From Salinispora arenicola (lineage in GTDB: Bacteria > Actinomycetota > Actinomycetes > Mycobacteriales > Micromonosporaceae), in NCBI RefSeq assembly GCF_006716065.1, contig NZ_VFOL01000001.1:1426001-1490000 (forward strand): DNA of 64,000 bases, read 5' to 3'. Of this stretch, positions 8,864 to 16,575 are shown piece after piece (the first letter of the stretch is position 1; each line of letters opens with the position of its first letter). The position numbers and the translations under genes are program-made. The notes below the pieces were generated by a model. The model was not told where the DNA came from. It did not search any database and was given only the letters and a program-made list of their open reading frames with translations.

Positions 8864-9427
8864 TCAGCTCCGAGCCCGGCCGGAAGGGACTACCGGGCCT
8901 GTTCGCCTGATTCGTTCACCTTCCCTTGTGGTCGGGTGTCCGTCGAGTGCGGGAACCAGTCGCCGCAGCCGGGCCAGCCCTCGGGCCGTCTGACTGGCCA
9001 CCGTGCCGGCGTGGCAGCCGAGCAGTTCGGCGGTCTGCGTGACGCTCAGATCCTCCAGATAGCGCAGGGTCAGGACCGCGCGTTGCCGCGGTGGCAGCGC
9101 CAGCAGCGCCCCTCGTAGCAGAAGCCGCAGGTCCACCTCGTGTTCGCTGTCGTGTTCGCCGACGTCGGGCAGCACGGCGACCGGGAATTCCGGGCGACCG
9201 GAACGGCGTCGCCATCTGGACACCTGGTCCAGGTAGAGGATGCGGCGCACGTACGGCTCGGCGTCACCCCGGATCCGTGGCCACCGGACGTACGCCTTGG
9301 CCAGCGCGGTCTGTAGTAGGTCCTCGGCGCTGTGCTGACTTCCGGCCAGGGCGTGGGCGGCGCGCAGCAGGACGTCACCCCGCTCCTTGACGAACGCGGT
9401 GAAGTCGCCGTCGATGCCCACGGACAC
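8864..9427 (-). CDS. SigE-family (SigE70-type) ECF sigma factor
   Basis: A 187-aa sigma factor of the small SigE family common in Streptomyces and Micromonospora. Sigma-2 spans about 8-70 (FTAFVKERG, AEDLLQTALAKAY, RWPRI). Sigma-4 spans about 108-157 (ALPPRQRAVLTLRYLEDLSVTQTAELL, then the recognition helix with TVASQTARGLARLR). The GTG start at 9427 has GGAGG 6 bases upstream. No anti-sigma gene is adjacent: downstream lies the NfeD/flotillin pair on the same strand. Its targets cannot be told from the sequence. Confidence 0.85.
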   Translation of the reverse strand: MSVGIDGDFTAFVKERGDVLLRAAHALAGSQHSAEDLLQTALAKAYVRWPRIRGDAEPYVRRILYLDQVSRWRRRSGRPEFPVAVLPDVGEHDSEHEVDLRLLLRGALLALPPRQRAVLTLRYLEDLSVTQTAELLGCHAGTVASQTARGLARLRRLVPALDGHPTTREGERIRRTGPVVPSGRARS

Positions 9428-9479
9428 CGGTCACCTCCGATACCTCCGACGCCGGTGACTGCTGAGAGGTGCCCGTCCC

Positions 9480-9499
9480 AGCCAATCTAGCTATTGACA
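9480..9499 (+). promoter_or_regulatory. Promoter-like element shared with 3186-3204
   Basis: AGCCAATCTAG, three bases, then TTGACA. The same 11-mer, spacing and TTGAC occur at 3186-3204. TTGACA could be a -35 hexamer for the downstream membrane gene, but a convincing -10 at 17-18 bp is not visible. Confidence 0.35.
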
Positions 9500-9548
9500 A
9501 GATGCGGGTAGGGGTGCATCTTTGCACTGACTAGTTGGAGGTGTCCAC

Positions 9549-9956
9549 ATGTCCTCGGCAACCCTGACCACCACTGCCGGAATCCTGCTGATCACCGTCG
9601 TGACCATCGCGTTCGGCGGACTGGCCCTGCTCCGGCACCTCATCGGGCGCAAAGCCGGCTACCTGGAAAATCCGGTCCGCCGGGGCCTCTGGACCGCCGG
9701 GCACGCGCACGCCGGCGTGCTGGTCCTCTTCGCCCTCGTGGCCCTGCCCTACATCGACCATGCCGACGCGGGGGACGGCACCCGTACGCTGATCCGGTTG
9801 CTCTTCGTCTCCGCCCCGATCCTGATGCCGCTCGGCTTCTTCCTCTCGGTGGTGCGCCCACAGGACACGAAGCCCAACAAGCTCATCTGGCTCACCGTCG
9901 CCGGCGGTGCCAGCCTCGCCGCCGGCAGCCTGTTGCTCGGGGTGAACCTCCTCTGA
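9549..9956 (+). CDS. Four-helix integral membrane protein of unknown function
   Basis: A 135-aa protein with four predicted membrane helices at about 8-28, 50-68, 82-100 and 112-133. A conserved-looking YLENPVRRGLWTAGHAHAG stretch follows helix 1, where the two His residues sit near the membrane surface. The start is supported by GGAGGT 8 bases upstream of ATG 9549. I do not recognise the family. The ogt gene follows after 36 bp, but no functional link is apparent. Confidence 0.75.
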   Translation: MSSATLTTTAGILLITVVTIAFGGLALLRHLIGRKAGYLENPVRRGLWTAGHAHAGVLVLFALVALPYIDHADAGDGTRTLIRLLFVSAPILMPLGFFLSVVRPQDTKPNKLIWLTVAGGASLAAGSLLLGVNLL

Positions 9957-9992
9957 GCCCCGGCTGTCGTACCGGTGATGGAGAATGGGCGG

Positions 9993-10481
9993 ATGCGCTG
10001 GACCGTGCTCGACTCGCCGATCGGTGAGTTCTCCGTGGCCACCGACGGCGAGGCCGTGTGCGGGACGCACTTCGCGCGAGTCACCGAGGCCGCCGACGAG
10101 CCCGCCGACGACCTGGCGGCCCGCGCCGTGGACGAGCTACGGGCCTACTTCGCCGGCGAACTGACCGCCTTCACCGTGCCGGTGCGGATCCCCCGGGGCT
10201 CGGAGTTCGAGCGGGCGGTGTGGCGGGAGATGACCGCCATTCCCTACGGGGAGACGCTCACCTACGGCGAGGTGGCCCGGCGGCTCGGCGATGCCTCAGC
10301 GGCGCGGGCGGTCGGGGTGGCATGCAACCGCAACCCGGTGCCGGTGGTCGTGCCCTGCCACCGGATCGTCGGCTCCGGCGGAAAGCTGGTCGGCTTCGGT
10401 GGCGGGCTCGACCGAAAAGTGAAGCTGTTGGAACTGGAGGCCGGCGTCGCCCTTCGAAGCATGTGGTCGCCGGCGGGTTAG
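9993..10481 (+). CDS. ogt: Methylated-DNA--protein-cysteine methyltransferase
   Basis: A 162-aa suicide repair protein that takes the alkyl group from O6-alkylguanine in DNA onto its own cysteine. The active site PCHRIVG has Cys122. The DNA-binding part includes the arginine-finger helix RAVGVACNRNP, with YGEVARRLG before it. The short N-terminal RNase-H-like domain begins MRWTVLDSPIGEF. ATG 9993 is chosen because it gives this family-typical N-terminus; GTG 9975 and ATG 9978 are also in frame. The stop overlaps the stop of the convergent DUF397 gene. Confidence 0.93.
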   Translation: MRWTVLDSPIGEFSVATDGEAVCGTHFARVTEAADEPADDLAARAVDELRAYFAGELTAFTVPVRIPRGSEFERAVWREMTAIPYGETLTYGEVARRLGDASAARAVGVACNRNPVPVVVPCHRIVGSGGKLVGFGGGLDRKVKLLELEAGVALRSMWSPAG

Positions 10482-10711
10482 CCGGTCGGTGCGTCGGACC
10501 GTAGGCCGGCGAGGAAGCCGGTCCAGCTGGTGGCGGAGTAGACGAGAATCGGGCCGGAGCGGTCCTTGCTGTCGCGTACGGCGACCCGCCTGCTTCCGTC
10601 GAGCACCGGCCCCGCCTCGACACAGTTGCCGCCACCGTTGCCGCTGCGAGTGCTGATCCGCCAATCAACCGGTGCACGTTTCACCGGTCCGCCCGCGTTC
10701 GTCGCCGCCAT
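10478..10711 (-). CDS. DUF397 small protein
   Basis: A 77-aa DUF397 protein with the family pattern W-R-x-S-x-x-S-G-N-G-G-x-N-C-V-E (here WRISTRSGNGGGNCVE), then VAVRDSK and a C-terminal W-x-x-F (WTGFL). These small proteins usually sit next to an XRE regulator with DUF5753 in actinomycetes and are thought to work with it in developmental or antibiotic control. That regulator ends 7 bp upstream here. ATG 10711 lies inside a longer open frame and is chosen because DUF397 homology begins there. Confidence 0.88.
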   Translation of the reverse strand: MAATNAGGPVKRAPVDWRISTRSGNGGGNCVEAGPVLDGSRRVAVRDSKDRSGPILVYSATSWTGFLAGLRSDAPTG

Positions 10712-10718
10712 TGCCAAC

Positions 10719-11573
10719 TCACTCCAGACGCGCCTCGAGGTCGAAGAGAAGTCGCTGCATGGCACCGTCGCGCAGTGCCATAGTGCGAAGACGATCGTAC
10801 CGCCGGAAAAGCGAATCAGCCTTGTCCCCCTCGACCACCACGATGCCGACAGCGGTGGAGATGCAGCCGGTTGGTGGGTAGGGCCGCCGCATCCGGAACG
10901 CATCGAAGGCGCCGTCCGGACTTGCGTGCGCACCAGCAGCTGCCGGCAGCACCATGATCTCCACGTTCGGCCAAGCTGCGACCTTGCGCAGGTGGGCAAG
11001 TTGACCGCGCATGACATCGGGATCGCCGACTGTCCGACGTAGCACGCCCTCCTCGACGATGGTCGAGAAGGTGACCGGCTGGTCCTGCTCCAGCTGACGC
11101 TGCCTGCTCATTCGCAGTTCGACGTAACGGTCGATCTGGTCATCGCTGGCACCATCGTCCTCGGCGCGGATGACCGCCTCGGCGTACTCCCTCGTCTGGA
11201 TCAGGCCTGGGAGAACACTGACCTGGAACGAGTAGATCCGGGTGGCCCGGCTCTCCAGCCAGACCCAGTCGATCAGCGTGCCGGCGACGTCCGGCGTGAA
11301 TCCATCCCACCAGCCCTTTTGCCAGGCATCCTGGGCCATCGTCTTGAGATCGTCGCGCCGTCGTGGATCGTCGATGCCGCAGAGGTCGAGGTATGCCAGG
11401 ACTTCCGGCACGCGGGGCGGGATGAGCCCTGATTCCATGCGACTTACCGTGGACGGATTTCGATTCAGGTAGTCACCAACATCCTTGAGGGTCAGCCGTG
11501 CCTGCTCCCGCATGTCTCGTAGCTGATGGCCGATCCACTGTGCTCGGAGTGTTACCGCGTGCTCGGCAGCCAT
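10719..11573 (-). CDS. XRE-family transcriptional regulator with DUF5753
   Basis: A 284-aa regulator. The N-terminal helix-turn-helix spans about residues 10-65 (LTLKDVGDYLNRNPSTVSRMESG). The rest is the DUF5753 effector domain (IPPRVPEVLAYLDLCG ... IYSFQVSVLPGLIQTREYAEAV, and LRRTVGDPDVMRGQLAHL). It is the partner type of DUF397 proteins such as WhiJ/AbaA-like systems of Streptomyces. ATG 11573 has GGGAG 5 bases upstream, better than GTG 11585. It is divergent from two small Cys-rich genes, making a probable four-gene module. Autoregulation is suggested by inverted repeats just upstream. Confidence 0.88.
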   Translation of the reverse strand: MAAEHAVTLRAQWIGHQLRDMREQARLTLKDVGDYLNRNPSTVSRMESGLIPPRVPEVLAYLDLCGIDDPRRRDDLKTMAQDAWQKGWWDGFTPDVAGTLIDWVWLESRATRIYSFQVSVLPGLIQTREYAEAVIRAEDDGASDDQIDRYVELRMSRQRQLEQDQPVTFSTIVEEGVLRRTVGDPDVMRGQLAHLRKVAAWPNVEIMVLPAAAGAHASPDGAFDAFRMRRPYPPTGCISTAVGIVVVEGDKADSLFRRYDRLRTMALRDGAMQRLLFDLEARLE

Positions 11574-11995
11574 CGCTACTCCCACCCTCGACTGCGTTCA
11601 GGATGAACGACGAAACATTGAAATGCAAGCTTGCGCTGATGCAAGACCTACTGCGTGCTCAGTGGTAATTACGACACGACGAGTGAGATGAAGAGCGGGC
11701 CGGGGTGGGTTCTGGTTTGGCGGCCGACCCACCCCGACCCGGAAACGAGCCGTGGGAGCCATCGCGATAGATCGCGTCCCGAAGACCGACTCGGTGACTG
11801 TCTACCACGCCGTACCCCGTGCTGGCAGCCCCGCCGGTCCCGGGTCGACGCATGGCCCCCCGGCTTCCGACCGTCCGGTGTCCTTCGATGCCGGGCCAGG
11901 CCGGGCGCGCATACGGTTCTGCGCTGTCGCGAGTTCTCGCGGCAGTCACGTCGAACGCGACCGTGTGCCCGCCCCGACGGAAGGGTGCCAACGGC
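11574..11995. other. Divergent intergenic region with operator-like repeats
   Basis: This 422-bp gap separates the XRE regulator from the small Cys-rich genes. CGTTCA-GGA-TGAACG (11595-11609) is a perfect inverted repeat about 22 bp before the regulator start. The palindrome GCAAGCTTGC (11625-11634) overlaps the first of two ATGCAAG direct repeats (11623-11629 and 11639-11645), which are spaced 16 bp apart. These are the best candidates for regulator binding sites. The rest holds no gene I would defend. Confidence 0.5.
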
Positions 11996-12301
11996 ATGGC
12001 TGTTCACCAGAACAGGGCGCGAGCAGAAGCTTTGGCCGCGCACGAGATGCTCGCCGCGCACGTCCCCGATTCGGAGAGCCAACTCTGCCGGGTCTGCCTG
12101 ACTGTCGTACCGTGCTCACCGGCCAATGCGGCGGCGAACCGCCTGGTCGAGCTGGACCTCCCGGTGCTCGATCCAGTGCTGCCGGCGCAACGCCGCGTCG
12201 CGCTACGGCACTGGTTCGCCCCACACCGGCGAGGTCGACCGCGTTCGGCACCACTGCTCACGTGGGTCTGGCGTTGGCGGTTCGGCTCGGTGGCGAGCTG
12301 A
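11996..12301 (+). CDS. Small Cys-containing protein divergent from XRE/DUF397 pair
   Basis: A predicted 101-aa protein. The N-terminus is helical (ARAEALAAHEMLAAH), followed by a Cys cluster CRVCLTVVPC (about residues 34-43) that could bind a metal, then a basic, Trp-rich C-terminus. I do not recognise the family, though comparable small genes flank XRE/DUF397 pairs in actinomycetes. ATG 11996 is preferred over upstream in-frame starts because the sequence before it is low in complexity. GGAAGG lies 14-15 bases upstream, rather far. The stop overlaps the next start as TGATG. Confidence 0.55.
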   Translation: MAVHQNRARAEALAAHEMLAAHVPDSESQLCRVCLTVVPCSPANAAANRLVELDLPVLDPVLPAQRRVALRHWFAPHRRGRPRSAPLLTWVWRWRFGSVAS

Positions 12302-12555
12302 TGCGGCTCAGCTTCGATCCGGAAGACCCACCGGAGGACCCACCAGCGGAGTGCGTGTCGCCGACCGTCTGGCGGCTGAGCTACCGGCTGCACCGCTGCC
12401 ACCAGCTCGCCTATGCCGGCTGCTGCGCCTGCGGTGACCAGTTCCCGTGCCCGGCTCGCCGACTTGTCGAGCGCGGCTTCTTGGCGGCGCTTGGCGTGAA
12501 CACCGAAGCTGGTCCGTCCGACCTGCTTGACCGACTCACGCAGGAGGAGACGTAG
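12301..12555 (+). CDS. Small Cys/His-rich protein
   Basis: A predicted 84-aa protein starting with ATG 12301 inside the previous gene's stop (TGATG), so translation is probably coupled. The N-terminus is acidic and proline-rich (EDPPEDPP). The core HRCHQLAYAGCCACGDQFPC carries five cysteines and two histidines, suggesting zinc binding. The C-terminus is helical. The family is unknown. It forms a two-gene unit with the preceding ORF, ended by an inverted repeat at 12564-12609. Confidence 0.55.
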   Translation: MRLSFDPEDPPEDPPAECVSPTVWRLSYRLHRCHQLAYAGCCACGDQFPCPARRLVERGFLAALGVNTEAGPSDLLDRLTQEET

Positions 12556-12563
12556 CGCCGAGA

Positions 12564-12609
12564 GCCGAACAACGACAGCTCGCTCCGTGCGGGTGATGTG
12601 TTGTTCGGC
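12564..12609 (+). terminator. Inverted repeat after the small-gene pair
   Basis: GCCGAACAAC (12564-12573) and GTTGTTCGGC (12600-12609) are perfectly complementary over 10 bp, with a 26-nt loop. They begin 9 bases past the last stop codon, so a terminator role is likely. Confidence 0.5.
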
Positions 12610-12943
12610 GGCGATGACGGTGATCCTGGCATCTGTGGTCGTACGCCCGGTTGATACCGGTTTATGGTGTTGTCGGGGCGCGGTGGTGGCGGAATCTCGG
12701 CAGGCGTCGGGGCGTTATGCCGTGCGTACGACCGAGGAAGTGCCCCGCTGCCCGCGGGGCTGGCAGCCGGGAATGACGGTGGCCAGCCGGTCGTTACATA
12801 TGGACCAGGCGCCGTGCGTGTCCCCTGCGAGACCCGCGGTCGCCGACCTTCCCTTTGCTTTTGAGCGCCGGACGGTGCTTGCACCCCGCTCCCGACCCCC
12901 TTCGGGCGCGTGTGGGTGTCGACCCCCGAATGGAGCAACTCTC
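12610..12943 (+). promoter_or_regulatory. Long leader upstream of secreted lysozyme-like gene
   Basis: A gene-free stretch of about 330 bp. GCCCCGC (12742-12748) and GCGGGGC (12754-12760) form a perfect 7-bp hairpin with a 5-nt loop about 185 bases before the start codon, and further GC-rich complementary segments follow. Cell-wall hydrolase genes in actinobacteria often have cis-regulatory leaders such as the c-di-AMP (ydaO) riboswitch, but I could not find its conserved segments here. A structured leader is a suggestion only. Confidence 0.3.
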
Positions 12944-13549
12944 ATGAATACGATTCTGCGTCGTAGTGCGCTTGGAATTGCTGGTCTGGCATTCGGCGCC
13001 GGTGTGGTCGCCGGCCCCCAAGCCTTCGATACCACCACCACGCCCACTCCGACCACGTCGGCGGACTCGGCCGTCTCGGCAGGTGCGGTGCAGGTGGAGA
13101 AGCCGGACATGGACACCCTAATCCCGCACGGTACGCAAGGTTCGCAGTCGCGCATCGACCTGGGTGACGAACAGACCGGCAACGTGCAGGCGATCATCGA
13201 GGCCACGAAGAAGGCCGGCATGGACGAGCGTGCCGCCGTGGTGGCGATCGCCACCAGCCTGCAGGAGTCGAAGCTGGAGAACCTGGGACACCTGGGTGAC
13301 CGCAACGACCACGACTCGCAGGGCCTGTTCCAGCAGCGTCCGTCGTCTGGGTGGGGCACGGTGGAGCAGATCACCGACCCCGAGTACTCCACCACCGCCT
13401 TCCTGAAGGGTTTGAAGCAGGTCGAGGGCTGGCAGGACATGCCCCTGACCAAGGCCGCCCAGACGGTGCAGGTGTCGGCATACCCGTTCCACTACGCCCA
13501 GTGGGAAACCCAGGCCGCTGACCTCGTCGCCGAGCACTGGACCAGCTGA
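12944..13549 (+). CDS. Secreted lysozyme-like / transglycosylase-like protein
   Basis: A 201-aa exported protein. An N-terminal signal peptide (residues 1-26, LGIAGLAFGAGVVAG) is followed by a Thr/Ser-rich linker, then a helical domain (about 70-200) with AAVVAIATSLQESKLENL, where the Glu of QES fits the catalytic residue of lysozyme-like folds. DSQGLFQQRPS and YPFHYAQWETQA follow. It probably binds or cleaves peptidoglycan. ATG 12944 has GGAG 9 bases upstream. The same QES...GLFQQRPS pattern is common in small secreted actinomycete proteins. Enzyme activity is not shown by the sequence. Confidence 0.75.
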   Translation: MNTILRRSALGIAGLAFGAGVVAGPQAFDTTTTPTPTTSADSAVSAGAVQVEKPDMDTLIPHGTQGSQSRIDLGDEQTGNVQAIIEATKKAGMDERAAVVAIATSLQESKLENLGHLGDRNDHDSQGLFQQRPSSGWGTVEQITDPEYSTTAFLKGLKQVEGWQDMPLTKAAQTVQVSAYPFHYAQWETQAADLVAEHWTS

Positions 13550-13587
13550 CCCCACCCATAGACCTAACCCTCAAGGGGGAACAAGCT

Positions 13588-13620
13588 GTTGGCCGGTACC
13601 CGGTTCGGGTGCCGGCCAAC
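13588..13620 (+). terminator. Strong hairpin terminator
   Basis: A 14-bp stem (13588-13601 with 13607-13620, one G-T pair) closes a GGTTC loop 38 bases after the stop of the secreted-protein gene. It insulates that gene from the GNAT gene downstream. Confidence 0.7.
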
Positions 13621-13634
13621 AACTATGTCCCGGT

Positions 13635-13666
13635 GGTGTATCAATCTCAGAGGAGGTTGATACACC
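13635..13666 (+). promoter_or_regulatory. Perfect hairpin enclosing the ribosome-binding site of the GNAT gene
   Basis: GGTGTATCAA (13635-13644) pairs perfectly with TTGATACACC (13657-13666). The 12-nt loop (13645-13656) ends in AGGAGG, the Shine-Dalgarno sequence, and the stem ends directly at the GTG start codon (13667). The element could be a translational switch in RNA or a dimeric repressor operator in DNA. Confidence 0.6.
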
Positions 13667-14152
13667 GTGACAATTCGTGAGTTTCGGGAAGCCGACTGGC
13701 CGCAGGTCTGGCCGATCCTCCGGGACATCGCGCGGGCGCAGGACACGTTCGCGTACGACCCGGACATGTCCGCCGACGAGGCACACGAGCTGTGGATTGA
13801 GCCGCCACCGGGGCTGACCGTCGTCGCGGTGGCGGGCGACCAAGTCCTCGGCAGTGCCAAGATGGGCACGAACCGCCAGGGACCGGGATCGCACGTGTCC
13901 ACCGCCAGCTTCATCGTGGCCGCCGATGCCCGAGGGCAGGGGTTGGGCACCGCGCTGTGCCGCTTCGCGATCGACTGGGCCCGACAGCGCGGGTACGCCA
14001 GCATGCAGTTCAACGCCGTCGTCGAGTCGAACCGGGCTGCGGTGTCGGTGTACGAGCGGCTCGGCTTCCGGATCGTCGGCACCGTGCCCGGCGCGTTCGC
14101 TCACCCGACCCTCGGCCGGGTCGGTCTGAACATCATGTACAAAGAGCTCTGA
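13667..14152 (+). CDS. GNAT family N-acetyltransferase
   Basis: A 161-aa acyl-CoA-dependent acetyltransferase. The acetyl-CoA-binding motif A reads ARGQGLGTALCRFAI (about 87-101, Q/RxxGxG/A type), and motif B contains NRAAVSVYERLGFRIVG. The N-terminus TIREFREADWPQVWPIL and the overall pattern resemble phosphinothricin/PAT-type members, but the substrate is unknown. The GTG start is set by AGGAGG 10 bases upstream, within a hairpin loop. Confidence 0.9.
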   Translation: MTIREFREADWPQVWPILRDIARAQDTFAYDPDMSADEAHELWIEPPPGLTVVAVAGDQVLGSAKMGTNRQGPGSHVSTASFIVAADARGQGLGTALCRFAIDWARQRGYASMQFNAVVESNRAAVSVYERLGFRIVGTVPGAFAHPTLGRVGLNIMYKEL

Positions 14153-14175
14153 CGCAGGCGAACAGTCGAGGTGCG

Positions 14176-14631
14176 TCAGTGGGGGCTGTTGGTGGCCGTC
14201 TGCTCGCGGCGCCCGGTACCGGCGCGAGTCAAGCCGACGGCGAGCAGCACGTACGCGGTCGACTCGACGGCGGCGGCCAGCGCGGGAAGCGGGGCCGCAA
14301 TCAGCGACGGTGGCGCGATGGCGAACGAGACGGCACGGGCGTAACTCCGCTCGACGTCAAGCGGCGGGTTCACCGTGGCGAGCGCCAGCTCGAGCCGCGG
14401 CAGGGCAGCGACGACGAGGATCGCGGCACCCACGGCGGCGATCGACCGACCCCGCCGAAGCAGTACGGCGGTGAGACAGCTCGCGGCCAGCCCGAGCACG
14501 AGTGGCGCCACCACCGCCACCACCGCCACCACGAGCGGTGGCGGTGCGCTGACCCGCGCGATGGGCGCGGCACCGCGATGGGTGCGGCACTGTGCGTCCG
14601 CCCGGAACGGTGGTGAGGACCGGAGCCACAC
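14176..14631 (-). CDS. Integral membrane protein of the ino1-padR operon
   Basis: A 151-aa protein with four hydrophobic segments (about 33-55, 65-80, 98-117 and 121-137). It lies 30 bp downstream of ino1 on the same strand, the position of Rv0048c in M. tuberculosis. The GTG start at 14631 is uncertain, with GAGGGG 10 bases upstream. A run of GTGGTGGCG codons encodes the Val/Ala-rich first helix. Function unknown. Confidence 0.6.
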   Translation of the reverse strand: MWLRSSPPFRADAQCRTHRGAAPIARVSAPPPLVVAVVAVVAPLVLGLAASCLTAVLLRRGRSIAAVGAAILVVAALPRLELALATVNPPLDVERSYARAVSFAIAPPSLIAAPLPALAAAVESTAYVLLAVGLTRAGTGRREQTATNSPH

Positions 14632-14661
14632 GGCCCCGGCCCCTCACCGTTCGTCAGTGCG

Positions 14662-15741
14662 TCAACGGGTGATCTCGCCGGCGATGAACTCCTCGACGGC
14701 GGCGTGCGCGTCGGCGTCGGCGTACTGCACCGGCGGGGACTTCATGAAGTACGACGACGCGGACAGGATCGGGCCGCCGATCTTCCGGTCCAGGGCGATC
14801 TTCGCGGCCCGGACCGCGTCGATGATGACGCCGGCGGAGTTCGGCGAGTCCCACACCTCGAGCTTCAGCTCCGCGTTGAGCGGGGCGTCACCGAACGAGC
14901 GGCCCTCCAGGCGGATGTACGCCCACTTGCGGTCGTCCAGCCACGGCACGTGATCCGAGGGGCCGATGTGCACGTCGCTCTTGACCATCTCGTGCGGCAC
15001 CTGGGAGGTCACCGACTGGGTCTTCGAGATCTTCTTGGAGACCAGCCGGGTGCGCTCCAGCATGTTCATGAAGTCCATGTTGCCGCCGAAGTTGAGCTGG
15101 TACGTGCGCAGCAGCTCGACACCGCGGTCCTCGAAGAGCTTCGCCAGGGCACGATGCACGATGGTGGCGCCGACCTGGCTCTTGATGTCGTCGCCGACGA
15201 TCGGCAGGCCCGCGTCCTCGAACTTCTTCGCCCAGGCCGGGTCAGAGGCGATGAACACCGGGAGGGCGTTGACGAAGGCGCAGCCGGCGTCGATCGCGGC
15301 CTGGGCGTAGAACTTGCCGGCCTCCTCGGAGCCGACCGGCAGGTAGGCCACGACCACGTCGACCCGGGCGGCGCGCAGCGCCTGGGCCACGTCCACCGGC
15401 TCGTCGTCCGACTCCTCGATGATCTCGCGGTAGTACTGGCCGAGACCGTCGAACGTCGGACCGCGCTGAACGGTCACGCCGGTCGGCGGCACGTCGCACA
15501 GCTTGATGGTGTTGTTCTCGCTGGCGACGATCGCCTCGGCGAGGTCCATGCCCACCTTCTTGGCGTCCACATCGAACGCCGCGACGAACTCCACGTCCGA
15601 GACGTGGTAGTCGCCGAAGGTGACGTGCATGAGACCCGGAACCCGGTCGTTCGGGTCAGCGTTCCGGTAGTACTCCACGCCCTGCACGAGGGACGAGGCG
15701 CAGTTACCCACACCGACGATGGCGACGCGGACGGAGCCCAT
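14662..15741 (-). CDS. ino1: Inositol-3-phosphate synthase
   Basis: A 359-aa NAD-dependent enzyme that makes myo-inositol 3-phosphate from glucose 6-phosphate, the first step toward phosphatidylinositol and mycothiol in actinobacteria. The Rossmann signature [16 protein letters not shown] is at 6-21. The catalytic domain includes [32 protein letters not shown] and [14 protein letters not shown] 15741 has GGAGG 8 bases upstream; an in-frame ATG at 15768 that overlaps the padR stop (ATGA) is the alternative. It is transcribed after padR, and the palindrome at 16443-16471 probably controls both. Confidence 0.95.
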   Translation of the reverse strand: MGSVRVAIVGVGNCASSLVQGVEYYRNADPNDRVPGLMHVTFGDYHVSDVEFVAAFDVDAKKVGMDLAEAIVASENNTIKLCDVPPTGVTVQRGPTFDGLGQYYREIIEESDDEPVDVAQALRAARVDVVVAYLPVGSEEAGKFYAQAAIDAGCAFVNALPVFIASDPAWAKKFEDAGLPIVGDDIKSQVGATIVHRALAKLFEDRGVELLRTYQLNFGGNMDFMNMLERTRLVSKKISKTQSVTSQVPHEMVKSDVHIGPSDHVPWLDDRKWAYIRLEGRSFGDAPLNAELKLEVWDSPNSAGVIIDAVRAAKIALDRKIGGPILSASSYFMKSPPVQYADADAHAAVEEFIAGEITR

Positions 15742-15764
15742 AGCGTCTGCCTCCTTCTCCTTCA

Positions 15765-16403
15765 TCACGGCCGCTCTTTCCTGGACTCTCCAGGCGGAGG
15801 CGGGCTGTTGTCTTCTGGTCGGCCGCCGTCCGTCCCGGTGACCGGGGCCGTCGGGGCACGGCCGGAGCGCTCGTTGGCGATGAGCTCCTCCAGCCAGCGG
15901 ACCTCACGCTCACAGGCATCCAGGCCGTGGCGTTGCAGTTCCAGGGTGTACGCGTCGAGCCGCTCGGCGGCGCGACCGAGTACGTCGCGGAGCCCTTCGC
16001 GGCGCTCCTCGATCTTGCGGCGGCGACCCTCCAGGATGCGAAGTCGGGTTGCCTGGTCGGTTCGGGCGAAGAACGCGAAGTGCACGCCGAACCCCGTGTC
16101 GTCGTATGTCTCGGGTCCGGCCTGGGCGATGAGCTGGGCGAATCGTTCCTTGCCCTCCGCGGTGATCTTGTAGACCACGCGGCCACGGCGGCTGGTCAGC
16201 GCGGGGACCTCTGGGGCGGTGGCGGGTGTCTCGGTGGCCTCGGTGATCCAGCCCGCCGCCTGTAGGCGGCGCAGAGTCGGGTACAGCGTGCCGTAGCTGA
16301 TGGCCGCCCGGATCGCGCCGAGTTTAGCGGCCAGCTCCTTACGCAGCTCGTATCCGTGCATCGGAGCTTCCTGTAGGAGGCCGAGGATGGCGAACTCGAG
16401 CAC
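15765..16403 (-). CDS. PadR-family transcriptional regulator
   Basis: A 212-aa PadR repressor-type protein. The N-terminal winged helix has [23 protein letters not shown], then [17 protein letters not shown] and [15 protein letters not shown]. The C-terminal dimerisation helices are long and charged ([19 protein letters not shown]). The start is decided by spacing: AAGGAGG abuts an ATG at 16409 with no gap, but sits 6 bases before GTG 16403. It is the orthologue by position of Rv0047c, upstream of ino1, so inositol synthesis is the likely target. Confidence 0.88.
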   Translation of the reverse strand: MLEFAILGLLQEAPMHGYELRKELAAKLGAIRAAISYGTLYPTLRRLQAAGWITEATETPATAPEVPALTSRRGRVVYKITAEGKERFAQLIAQAGPETYDDTGFGVHFAFFARTDQATRLRILEGRRRKIEERREGLRDVLGRAAERLDAYTLELQRHGLDACEREVRWLEELIANERSGRAPTAPVTGTDGGRPEDNSPPPPGESRKERP

Positions 16404-16442
16404 TGCCATCCTCCTTACCCCTGCCCACCGAGCAGTAAACCC

Positions 16443-16471
16443 GTGCGATGTATCGGACCGATACATCGCAC
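16443..16471. promoter_or_regulatory. Perfect palindromic operator upstream of padR-ino1
   Basis: GTGCGATGTATCGG (16443-16456), one central A, then CCGATACATCGCAC (16458-16471): a perfect 14+14 bp inverted repeat. The core ATGTATC...GATACAT is typical of PadR binding sites. It lies 40 bp upstream of padR and about 105 bp before the divergent DUF5318 gene, so it may repress padR-ino1 and possibly the divergent operon. Confidence 0.75.
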
Positions 16472-16575
16472 GCTAGCGGATCCTCGCGGATGGGGCAAAC
16501 CGCATACCGCCGTGTCTCGGTTACGGGTAGTTACCCTGGTCGCCGGGTCGGGCCGGACCGCGTACGCTCGTGCCC

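Noticed and set aside
12700..12943. c-di-AMP (ydaO) riboswitch upstream of the secreted lysozyme-like gene
   Set aside because: The gene type fits, but the conserved segments of that riboswitch (for example a CCCGTCAGCTAAC-like stretch) are not present.
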